Assembly (NCBI GenBank): GCA_037176705.1
Contig: CM073889.1
Span: 50,523,596-50,587,595, forward strand
Reading direction: 5' to 3'
Length of the DNA: 64,000 nt
From: Molossus alvarezi
Lineage: Eukaryota > Chordata > Mammalia > Chiroptera > Molossidae
Under the pieces are notes generated by a model that saw nothing but the letters and a program-made list of their open reading frames with translations, ran no database searches and was not told the DNA's origin. Made by a program: the position numbers and the translations under genes. Each line of letters begins with the position of its first letter. The first letter of the stretch is position 1. Shown here piece after piece: positions 12,016 through 20,861 of the stretch.

Positions 12016-15000
12016 TTATATTCCGTATATAAGTGAGATCATGTGGTATTTGTCTTTTTCTGCTTGGCTTCTTTCACTTAGGATAATACTTTCCAGGTCC
12101 CTCCATGTCGTCTCAAAGGATAAGAGATCTTTCTTTCTTACCGCTGCATAGTACTCCATTGTGTATATGTACCACAGCTTTTTTATCCATTCGTCTACTG
12201 GTGGACACTTGGGCTGTTTCCAGATCTTAGCTATTGTAAATAGTGCTGCTATGAACATGGGGGTACATATATTCTTCCTGATTGGTGTTTCAGGCTTCTT
12301 AGGGTATATTCCCAGCAGTGGGATCACTGGGTCAAATGGAAGTTCAATTTTTAATTTCTTGAGGTAGCACCATATTGTTTTCCATAGCGGCTGCACCAGT
12401 CTGCATTCCCACCAGCAGTGTATTAGAGTCCCCTTTTCTCCACACCCTCGCCAACACTTGTTGTTTGATGATTTGTTGATGGCGGCCATTCTGACAGGTG
12501 TGAGGTGATACCTCATTGTTGTTTTAATTTGCATCTCTCTGATGATTAGTGATGTTGAGCATTTCTTCATATGTCTTTTGGCCATTTGTATGTCCTGTTT
12601 GGAGAGGTGTCTATTCAGCTCCTCTGCCCATTTTTTAATTGGGTTCTTTGTCTTCCTTTTGTGGAGTTGTATGAGCACTCTATATATACTGGAAATTAAC
12701 CCCTTATCTGATACATCATTGGCAATGATGTTCTCCCATATAGTGGGTTGCCTTTCCATTTTGATGATTGTTTCTTTTGCTGTGCAGAAGCTTTTTAGTT
12801 TGATGTAGTCCCATGTGTTCATTTTCTCCTTTATTTCTGTTGCCTTAGGTGATGTATCAGTGAAAATTCTGCTCCGTATGATGTCCGAAATTTTGTTGCC
12901 TACATTTTCTTCTAGAATTTTTATGGATTCACGGGTCACATTTAAGTCTTTTATCCATTTTGAGTTTATTTTTGTGTATGGTGTAAGTTGATGGTCTAGT
13001 TTCATTTTTTTGCATGTAGCTGTCCAATTTTCCCAACACCATTTATTAAAGAGGCTGTCTTTACTCCACTGTATGCTCTTGCCACCTTTGTCAAATATTA
13101 ATTGAGCGTATTGCCTTGGGTCCATTTCTGGGTTTTCAGTTCTGTTCCACTGGTCTATATGCCTGTTCTTGTGCCAGTACCAGGCTGTTTTGGTTACAGT
13201 CGCTTTGTAGTATAACCTGAAATCTGGTATTGTGATCCCACCTACTTTGTTCTTCTTTTTCAAGATTGCTGTGGCTATTCGGGGTCTTTTTTGGTTCCAT
13301 ATGAACTTTTGAAGTATTTGTTCTAGTTCTATGAAATATGTCGTTGGTACTTTGATGGGGATTGCATTGAATCTATAGATTGCTTTGGGTAGTATGGACA
13401 TTTTAATTATGTTAATTCTTCCAATCCATGAACAGGGTATGTGCTTCCACTTTTTTATATCTTCCTCTATTTCTTTTTTCAATGACCTGTAGTTTTCTGC
13501 AAATAGGTCCTTTACTTCTTTGGTTAAGTTTATTCCTAGGTATCGTAATTTTTTTGGAGCGATGGTAAATGGGATTGTTTTTTCAGTTTCTCTTTCTGTG
13601 AGTTCATCATTGATGTACAAGAATGCCGTCGATTTCTTGACGTTAATTTTGTATCCTGCTACTTTGCCAAATTCATTTATTAAGTCTAATATATTTTTGA
13701 TGGAGTCTTTAGGGTTTTCTATGTACAATATCATGTCATCTGCAAATAATGACAGTTTCACTTCCTCCTTTCCAATTTGGATCCCTTTTATTTTTTTTTC
13801 ATGTCTGATTGCTGTGGCTAAGACTTCCAGTACAATGTTAAATAAGAGTGGCGAAAGTGGACATCCCTGTCTTGTTCCTGTTCTTAATGGAAATGTTTTT
13901 AGTTTCTGTCCATTGAGTATGATGTTGGCTGTAGGTCTTTCATATATGGCCTTTATTATGTCGAGATATGATCCCTCTATTCCCACATTGCTGAGCGTTT
14001 TTATCAGAAATGGATGCTGGATTTTGTCGAATGCTTTTTCAGCATCTATTGATATGATCATGTGGTTTTTATTCTTCATTTTGTTTATGTGGTGTATCAC
14101 ATTTATTGATTTGCGAATATTGTACCAGCCTTGCATCCCTGGAATGAATCCCACTTGGTCATGGTGAATAATTTTTTTGATGTATTTCTGGATCCGATTT
14201 GCTAATATTTTGTTCAGGATTTTGGCGTCTATGTTCATCAGGGATATTGGCCTGTAGTTTTCTTTCTTCGTAGTGTCTTTTTCTGGTTTTGGAATTAGAA
14301 TTATGCTGGCCTCATAGAACGTGTTTGGAAGTCTTCCTTCTTCTTGAATTTTTTGAAATAGTTTGAGGAGAATGGGTGTTAGTTCTTTTTGGAATGTTCG
14401 GTAAAACTCCCCCGTGAAACCATCTGGGCCTGGGCTTTTGTTTGCTGGAAGAGTCTTGATTACCTCTTCAATTTCCTTAGTTGTTATTGGTCTGTTCAAG
14501 TTTTCTATCTCTTCCGGGAATAGTTTTGGGAGACTGTGTGTTTCTAGAAATTTGTCCATTTCGCTTAGATTGTCGAATTTGTTGCCATATAGTTGTTCGT
14601 AGTAGTTGTTAACGATCTTTTGTATTTCCGTGGTGTTGGTTGTTACTTCTCCTCTTTCATTTCTAATTTTGTGTATTTGGGTTCTCTCTCTTTGTTTCTT
14701 GGTGAGTCTAGCTAAGGGTCCATCAATCTTGTTTATTTTTTCGAAAAACCAGCTCTTTGTTTCATTGATCCTTTGAATTGTTTTTTTGGTCTCTATGTCA
14801 TTTATTTCTGCTCTGATCTTTACTATTTCCTTCCTTCTACTTGCTCTGGGGTTTTCTTTTTGTTTGCTTTCTAATTCTTTAAGTTGTGAGGTTAGACAGT
14901 CAATTAGAAATTTTTCTTGTTTTTTGAGGTAGGCCTGTAGTGCTATGAACTTCCCTCTCAGAACTGCTTTCGCTGCATCCCATAGATTTTGTGTTGTTGT

Positions 15001-15840
15001 GTGTTCATTTTCATTGGTTTCCAGGAAGTTTTTAATTTCTTCCTTGATCTCCTCGGTGACCCATTCATTGTTTAATAACATGCTATTTAGCCTCCATGTG
15101 TTGAAATGTCTTTGCATGTTCTTGTTGCAATTGATTTCTAGTTTCATGCCACTGTGATCTGAGAAGATGCTTGATATGATTTCAATCTTCTTGAACTTGC
15201 AGAGATTTAGTTTGTGTCCTATCATGTGGTCTATCTTTGAGAATGTCCCATGTGCACTTGAGAAGAATGTGTATTCTGTAGTTTTGGGGTGTAATTCTCT
15301 GTAGATATCTATTAAATCCATTTGGTCTAGTGCTTCATTTAGAGTCTCTGTTTCCTTGCTAATTTTTTGCCTAGAGGATCTATCTAGTGCTGTCAACGGG
15401 GTGTTGAAGTCCCCTGCTATGATTGTATTGTTGTCGATTTCTCCTTGGAAGTCCTCCAGAAGATTTTTAATATATTTTGGTGCTCCTATATTGGGTGCAT
15501 ATATGTTTATCAAGGTTATATCTTCCTGTTGGATAGATCCTTTCAATATTATGTAGTGGCCGTCTTTGTCTCTAGTTATGGTCTTCATTTTGAAATCTAT
15601 TTTATCAGATATGAGAATTGCTACCCCAGCTTTTTTTTGCTTTCCATTTGCTTGGAAAATTTTTTTCCATCCCTTCACTTTCAACCTATGTGAGTCTTTT
15701 GTTGAGAGGTGGGTCTCTTGTAAACAACATATAGATGAGTCATGCTTTCTTATCCAATCAGCTACTCTGTGTCTCTTTATGGGAGCATTCAATCCATTTA
15801 CATTTAAGGTGATTATTGATATGTACTTATTTATTGCCAT
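12016..15840 (-). CDS. L1 ORF2p: endonuclease and reverse transcriptase, intact
   Basis: 1274-codon ORF from ATG at 15840. It nicks target DNA and copies L1 RNA at the nick in the cytoplasm-assembled, nucleus-acting L1 RNP. The N-terminal APE-type endonuclease shows its residues: N13 in LNVNGLN, E42 in QETHL, D144 and N146 in GDFNTP, T191, D204 in KIDH, and S227-D228-H229. The reverse transcriptase has FADD with D701 and D702, preceded by the [13 protein letters not shown] and SPGPDGF blocks. A C-terminal zinc knuckle C1129-X3-C1133-X7-H1141-X4-C1146 is complete. Length matches typical mammalian L1 ORF2p. No stop or frameshift is present. Translation would depend on re-initiation after ORF1, 45 bp upstream. 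Confidence 0.96.
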   Translation of the reverse strand: MAINKYISIITLNVNGLNAPIKRHRVADWIRKHDSSICCLQETHLSTKDSHRLKVKGWKKIFQANGKQKKAGVAILISDKIDFKMKTITRDKDGHYIILKGSIQQEDITLINIYAPNIGAPKYIKNLLEDFQGEIDNNTIIAGDFNTPLTALDRSSRQKISKETETLNEALDQMDLIDIYRELHPKTTEYTFFSSAHGTFSKIDHMIGHKLNLCKFKKIEIISSIFSDHSGMKLEINCNKNMQRHFNTWRLNSMLLNNEWVTEEIKEEIKNFLETNENEHTTTQNLWDAAKAVLRGKFIALQAYLKKQEKFLIDCLTSQLKELESKQKENPRASRRKEIVKIRAEINDIETKKTIQRINETKSWFFEKINKIDGPLARLTKKQRERTQIHKIRNERGEVTTNTTEIQKIVNNYYEQLYGNKFDNLSEMDKFLETHSLPKLFPEEIENLNRPITTKEIEEVIKTLPANKSPGPDGFTGEFYRTFQKELTPILLKLFQKIQEEGRLPNTFYEASIILIPKPEKDTTKKENYRPISLMNIDAKILNKILANRIQKYIKKIIHHDQVGFIPGMQGWYNIRKSINVIHHINKMKNKNHMIISIDAEKAFDKIQHPFLIKTLSNVGIEGSYLDIIKAIYERPTANIILNGQKLKTFPLRTGTRQGCPLSPLLFNIVLEVLATAIRHEKKIKGIQIGKEEVKLSLFADDMILYIENPKDSIKNILDLINEFGKVAGYKINVKKSTAFLYINDELTERETEKTIPFTIAPKKLRYLGINLTKEVKDLFAENYRSLKKEIEEDIKKWKHIPCSWIGRINIIKMSILPKAIYRFNAIPIKVPTTYFIELEQILQKFIWNQKRPRIATAILKKKNKVGGITIPDFRLYYKATVTKTAWYWHKNRHIDQWNRTENPEMDPRQYAQLIFDKGGKSIQWSKDSLFNKWCWENWTATCKKMKLDHQLTPYTKINSKWIKDLNVTRESIKILEENVGNKISDIIRSRIFTDTSPKATEIKEKMNTWDYIKLKSFCTAKETIIKMERQPTIWENIIANDVSDKGLISSIYRVLIQLHKRKTKNPIKKWAEELNRHLSKQDIQMAKRHMKKCSTSLIIREMQIKTTMRYHLTPVRMAAINKSSNNKCWRGCGEKGTLIHCWWECRLVQPLWKTIWCYLKKLKIELPFDPVIPLLGIYPKKPETPIRKNICTPMFIAALFTIAKIWKQPKCPPVDEWIKKLWYIYTMEYYAAVRKKDLLSFETTWRDLESIILSERSQAEKDKYHMISLIYGI

Positions 15841-15885
15841 TTTTGTTTAGTGTGGTTCTATTTTTCTTCCCACTTCTCCTGCTAA

Positions 15886-16767
15886 TTACAGCAGTCCTTT
15901 TAACATTTCTTGCATTGCTGGTTTGGTGCTAATGTATTCCCTTAGCTTTTTTTTGTCTGGGAAGCTCTTTATTTGATCTTCTATTTTGAATGATAGCCTT
16001 GCTGGGTAGAGTAGTCTTGGATTCAGATTCTTGTTTTTCATGACTTTGATTACTTCATGCCATTCTCTTCTGGCCTGTAGTGTTTCTTGTGAGAAGTCAG
16101 CTGAGAGCCTTATGGGGTTCCCTTTGTAGGTAACCTGTTGCTTATCTCTTGCTGCTTTTAGGATTCTCTCTTTGTCTTTAATTTGTGGCATTTTAATTAC
16201 TATGTGTCTTGGTGTGGGCCTGTTTGGGTTCTTCTTACTTGGGACTCTCTGTGCTTCTTGAACTTGAATGCCTTCTTCCTTCACCAAATTAGGGAAGTTT
16301 TCTCTCACTATTTTTTTGAATATATTCTCTATCCCTTGCTCCTTTTCTTCTTCTTCGGGGACTCCTATGATGCGAATATTATTACGTTTCCAGTTGTCCC
16401 ATAGTTCTCTTAAGCTGTCTTCCTGTTTTTTAATAGTTTTTTCCTTTTGTTTTTCTGATTGGTTGATTTTTTCTACCCTGTCTTCTAATTCACTGATCCG
16501 GTCCTCAGCTTCCCCTACTCTGCTTTTTAAACCTTCCAATGTGTTTTTCATTTCGGATATGTCATTTTTTATCTCTTCTTGTTGGTTTTTAATTTCCATT
16601 TGGCTTATTTTCAGTGTCTCTATGTCCTTACTCATGCTGTTCAGCTTCCTCAAGATCATGGCTCTGAATTCTAGCTCTGTTAACATGCCTAATTGCTCCA
16701 CATTGATCTCATCTTCGGTGGAGGTGTCTTGCTCTTTCATTTGGCTTCTGTTTCTGTGTTTCACCAT
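15886..16767 (-). CDS. L1 ORF1p: RNA-binding chaperone, intact
   Basis: 293 codons from the ATG at 16767 (ATGGTGAAACAC). The frame also opens four codons upstream at a GTG (16779), but ATG is the likely eukaryotic start. ORF1p trimerises, coats L1 RNA and acts as a nucleic-acid chaperone. A long coiled coil covers about residues 20-125 (heptads around SKDIETLKISQMEIKNQQEE and EAEDRISELEDRVEK). It is followed by an RRM-like domain starting near NIRIIGVPEEEE and a C-terminal domain with ARREWHEVIKVMKNK-type residues. L1-B has a nearly identical intact copy. ORF2 follows after 45 bp in the normal L1 order. Confidence 0.95.
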   Translation of the reverse strand: MVKHRNRSQMKEQDTSTEDEINVEQLGMLTELEFRAMILRKLNSMSKDIETLKISQMEIKNQQEEIKNDISEMKNTLEGLKSRVGEAEDRISELEDRVEKINQSEKQKEKTIKKQEDSLRELWDNWKRNNIRIIGVPEEEEKEQGIENIFKKIVRENFPNLVKEEGIQVQEAQRVPSKKNPNRPTPRHIVIKMPQIKDKERILKAARDKQQVTYKGNPIRLSADFSQETLQARREWHEVIKVMKNKNLNPRLLYPARLSFKIEDQIKSFPDKKKLREYISTKPAMQEMLKGLL

Positions 16768-17587
16768 TTTGGCTATCACTGTGGGCTTTGGAGCCTGTCA
16801 AGTTCTCCCTGTGGGTGTTGGTGTTCTGCTATTTGTGGCTCCCTCTCCTGTGTTTAGATGAGTGAGGGAAGACCCACGTTGAACACCTCCGTCAAGTCTT
16901 ACTTTCCTGGTTAAAGTTGCCAGTCCAGGAAAGGTACTGTTATCCTCTAGCTTTTTGCCTGGAGGCTAGCAGTCTAGGTTAATTGATGAGTTTTGGGTTG
17001 TCAGTTGATTGAAAAACTCCCTCTGGTGCTCAGCCAAGGGGCTTTCACGAGGGTGGGGCAGATGCTGGTTGTTAGTGAGCCTCAATTAGCACTTCAATGG
17101 CCCACAGGGTGGGGTTGGATCTCCGAGGGAGGGGCTGCTGCCTCTCCTCAGAGCCCTGGGAAGGAGCAATGTGGCCACTGTCCTGAGTGACTGCTCTCAG
17201 TCAAAGCTCTGAGCGCCCTCCAAACCCCGAGTGTCCCGACACAGTTCCAGTCCAGTCTGCCCTCCCTCCGCCGGAGCCCAAGGTGAGTGGCTGTGGCTGT
17301 TTCAGCCTCTGTCCCGGCTGCGCTGTGGGGCCGCCTGGGAGTGTGACCCGAGGGCGCCGCTCCCAGCTGAGGCTGCTGCCGAGCTGCCGACCGTGGGCTC
17401 CCAGCCCCGTCTCGCGCCCTCGCAAGCCTACCGGGATGGAGTCCGTGTCCCTCGTTGTATGGTCCTCGCAAGCTGCTTTTCTGTTGCTTTTTCCCGTCGA
17501 TTTGTCTGTGTTATAGTTGTAATTCCAGTTTGGTTCTGGGAGACGGTATGTGCAGCTCCGCTCACTCCGCCGCCATTTTTTTTTCTC
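16768..17587 (-). promoter_or_regulatory. L1-A 5'UTR/internal promoter
   Basis: About 820 bp upstream of ORF1. The outer 400 bp (17200-17580) is GC-rich with many intact CpGs. The 5' terminus reads GAG, an A-run, then ATGGCGGCGG. On +, GCCGCCATTTT at 17569-17579 matches the YY1 consensus (AAAATGGCGGC on the L1 strand), and L1-B (32795-32804) and L1-J (54245-54255) keep it. YY1 sites position transcription start in human L1; the same role here is inferred. Confidence 0.75.
17279..17288 (+). promoter_or_regulatory. Antisense splice-donor consensus in the L1-A 5'UTR
   Basis: CAAG|GTGAGT on the strand opposite to L1, with GT at 17283-17284. It is a near-perfect vertebrate 5' splice site. The same donor occurs at the equivalent place in L1-B, L1-C, L1-D, L1-E, L1-H and L1-J, and is lost in L1-Q. 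Use is not shown by sequence. Confidence 0.6.
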
Positions 17588-18925
17588 TGTACCACAACTT
17601 TTTTATCCATTAGTCTACTGATGGACACTGGGCTGTTTCCACATCTTAGTTATTGTAAATAGTGCTGCTATGAACATGGGGGTACATATATTATTTCTGA
17701 TTGGTGTTTCAGGCATCTTAAGGTATATTCCTAGGAGTGGAATCACTGAGTCAAATGAAATTTTTTTAAAAATTTTTTGAGGTAACACCATAGTGTTTCC
17801 ATAGTGGCTGCACCAGTCTGAATTTCCACCAGCAGTTTACTAGAGTTTCCTTTTCTCCACACCCAATCCAAAACTTGTTGTTTGATAATTTGTTGATGGC
17901 AGTTATTTTGACAGGTGTGAGGTGATACCTCATTGTTGTTTTAATTTGAATCTCTCTGATGACTAGTGATGTTGAGCATTACTTCATATATCTATTGGCC
18001 ATTTGTATGTCCTACTTGAAAAGGTGTCTATTTAGCTCTCCTGCCTATTTTTTAATTGGGTTCTTTGTCTTCCTTGTGTTGAGTTGTATGAGTACTCCAT
18101 ATATTTTGGAAATTAAACACTTATTTGATGTGTCATTGGCAATTATGCTCTCCCATACAGTGGGTTGCCTTTCAAATTTGATGATGGTTTCTTTTGCTGT
18201 GCAGAAGATTTTTAGTTTGTTGTAGTCCCATGTGTTCATTTTTTTTCTTGTTTCTGTTGCCTTAGATGATGTATCAGTGAAAATTCTGCTGTGTATGATG
18301 TCCAAAATTTTGTTGCCTATATATATTTCTAAGATTTTTATAGATTCATGGGTTATATTTAAGTACTTTATTCATTTTGAGTTTATTCTTCTGTATAATG
18401 AAAGTTGATGGTCTAGTTTTATTTTTTTGCATGTAGCTGTCCAATTTTCCCAACACCATTTATTAAAGAGTCTGTCTTTCCTCCATTGTATGCTCTTGCT
18501 TCCTTTGTCAAATATTAATTGAGCATATCTTGGATAATTTATTGGCTCTCTGTTCTGTTCCACGGGTCTATATGCCTGTTCTTGTGCCAATATCAGACTG
18601 TTTTGATTACAGTAGCTTTGTAGTATAACCTGATATCCGGTATTGTGATTCCACCTACTTTGTCCTTCCTTTGCAAGATTGCTGTGGTTATTCGGGGTCG
18701 TTTTGGGTTCCATATGACCTTTTGAAGTATTTGTTCTAGTTCTGTGAAGTATGTCATTGGTATTTTAATGGGAGTTGCATTGAATCTATAGATTGCTTTG
18801 GACATTTTCATGATGTTATTTCTTCCAATCAATGAACAAGGTACGTTCTTCTACTTTTTTATATCTTCCTTTATTTTTTTTGTCAATGTCCTGTGGTTTT
18901 CTGCAAATAGGTTCTTTACTATTTT

Positions 18926-20861
18926 TTAAATTAATGTATTTATTTTTATTACAGATGTTTCTCCTTTTTCCCCCACTGACTCTTCATTATCCCTCCCTCC
19001 CTGCCCTGTCTACAGCTTTGTTGTCCATGTACATTGCACATACATATATGCATATAATTTCTGAGGTTTATCTCTCCCCCACCACTCCCTCTTCTGGGGA
19101 TTGTCAGTCTTCCACATCTCTGGGACTACCCCATTCCTCAGACTGTTATGTTCATTATATTCCACAAATAAGTGAGACCGTGTGATACTTGTCTTTCTGT
19201 TTAGCTTGTTTCTTTGTTTTACTATTTTGGCTATCTCAGGGGGTTTTGGAGCCTTCCAAACTTTCCTGTAGGTATTAATGTTCTGCTGTTTGTGGCTTCC
19301 TTTACTGGGTTTGGATGAGCCTGAGTGGGTCCACATTAAACACCACTGTCAAGTCTTACTTTCCTGGGTAGATTTGCAAGTCCAGGAAAGGTTCAGTTAT
19401 CCTCTAGCTTTTTCCTGGAAGTGAGTAGTCTCAGTTACTCAGGGCCTTATAATGTAGCCCTGGTGTTCTGCATAAGAGGATTTTCAGAGGGTGGGATAGA
19501 TGTTGGTTGTTAATGACCCTCAATTTGCATTTATTTGCCTCAGCTGGGAAAGGTTGAATTTCTGAGGGGAGAGGGGATACTGGTTTTCTGTACAGCTCTG
19601 GGAAGGAAAACACTGGCTACCGTCCTTTGCGGCTGCAACTCAGCAAAAATTCTGAATGCCCTCCACATCTTGGCTGTCCCCACAGAGTCCCAGCACAGTC
19701 TGCCTTCCCTCTGCAGTAGCCCCCAGGTGAGTGGCTGTGGCTATTTCAGCACTCTGTTCCAGCTCTCTGTGCTATGGAGCAGGCTTGGTCTTTATTCCCT
19801 AAGGGTACTGCTCACAGCTAAGACTGGTGCTGTCCTTGTGCTGCCAGCCCACCACCCTCTCTTGTCTCTGCAGATCCTACCAGTGTCCCTGGTTATATGG
19901 TCATGTCCTGCTGCTTTTCTGTTGCTTTTTCCCAAGGATTTGTCTTTATTTTAGTTGTAATTTCTGTTAGGTCCTGGGAGATCATCTGTGTAGCTTCTAT
20001 TCACTCCACCTCCATTTTCACATCGTCTATGCCTATTTTGTGTGCAGCTGGGTCGCACATGCCTTTCTGGTGCCCCAACACCCTACAGGTCCCGCTAGTA
20101 ACTGAATGGCACAGTTCCTGCTGGGTCGCACAGACCTCTCTGGTGCCCGTGCACCCTGGAGGTCCCGAGGGCAGTCAGCTGGATGGCACCAGTCTCTGGG
20201 GCTCCAGTTTCCCACTGCTCTTGTGAACTGCAGGACTGCACAGGCCTCTGTGGAGCCTCAAGTCCCAATGCTGGCTGCTGGTGAGTGCTGCTGACCCATG
20301 GTCTCACTCCAGCTTAGCTTTTGCTGTAGTTTTTGGGGATGGGTTCAACTGCTGGTCTGTGCTTTTGTTGCCTTGGGATGGATGTCTGCTCCCCAGCCTC
20401 TGTTGCTCGGGGTATATCTGGACATTGATCAGGCTGCTGCTGTGGGGGATGGTGCTGGGCTCCTGGTTGTCCATGACTTCCACCACCAGAACCTTTTGAG
20501 CTCCACTGCTATGCACCGGTCTATGTTGATAGAGAGTATCCACTGGTCCCATGGTGCCAGGTGCACTAGTGGGCTCAGGATACTGGGCCCTAGCCATTCG
20601 CACTCCCTACTCCCAGAAAAGACCCAGGATCTTCCAAAATGGTGGGACTTCACTGTGGAGCAGGGAGAAGTGCCCTAAGGGGCGGCTTACCACAGTAGCT
20701 GGCTGCTCCCGTCCACATCACAGAAACATTCTGCTCCGTGGTTCTGCAATGCTCAGGTTTGATCGTCCAACTCCATGTCCACTCACACTCTCTCACACAC
20801 TCGCTCACTCTCTCACACACTCACCCTCCCTCCGGTCCTGCCCACCACCATCTTTTTTCAC
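18926..20861 (-). mobile_element. L1-E: internally deleted L1 with a long unusual 5' part
   Basis: On the minus strand it reads: an unassigned GC-rich 5' segment (20861-20023, starting AAAAAAGATGGTGGTGGG), a standard L1 5'UTR (20022-19217), the first codons of ORF1 (about 19216-19205), then directly the last codons of ORF2 and the 3'UTR (19204-18926) with an A/T-rich tail. Almost all of ORF1 and ORF2 is absent. The junction lies at a shared AAGC(C/T)AA motif present in both the ORF1 start and the ORF2 end of intact copies. It sits in L1-D, where about 850 bp of target is missing and no target duplication is visible. Confidence 0.7.
20047..20196 (-). repeat. 73-77 bp tandem units in the L1-E 5' segment
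   Basis: On +, unit 1 starts at 20047 (gctgggtcgcacatgcct) and unit 2 at 20120 (gctgggtcgcacagacct). Both continue through ctctctggtgccc-like text, 'aggtcccg' and 'ctg-atggcac'. A weaker third unit lies near 20230-20270 (gactgcacaggcctctgtgg). No other L1 in the window has this. Confidence 0.7.

Larger units (their letters stand above)
11729..17587 (-). mobile_element. L1-A: full-length L1 with both ORFs intact
   Basis: Complete minus-strand element: CpG-bearing 5'UTR (16768-17587), ORF1 (16767-15886), a 45-bp spacer, ORF2 (15840-12016), G-rich 3'UTR and a long A tail (T-run on + from 11723). The 17-bp exact repeats TGTACCACAACTTTTTT at 11712-11728 and 17588-17604 flank it. The TTTTTT/AT cut fits L1 endonuclease, and L1-D is restored when the element and one repeat are removed. 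Intact ORFs, long tail, exact duplication and preserved CpGs indicate a recent insertion. Whether it is active cannot be told from sequence. Confidence 0.95.

Noticed and set aside
13520..14167. 215-codon plus-strand frame, repeated at 28745-29341 and as 57834-58283 minus
   Set aside because: It is the exact antisense of L1 ORF2 reverse transcriptase; its conservation follows from the real ORF.
16767..16779. ORF1 starting at the upstream GTG (297 codons)
   Set aside because: In a mammal the ATG four codons downstream (ATGGTGAAAC) is the sensible start, giving 293 codons.
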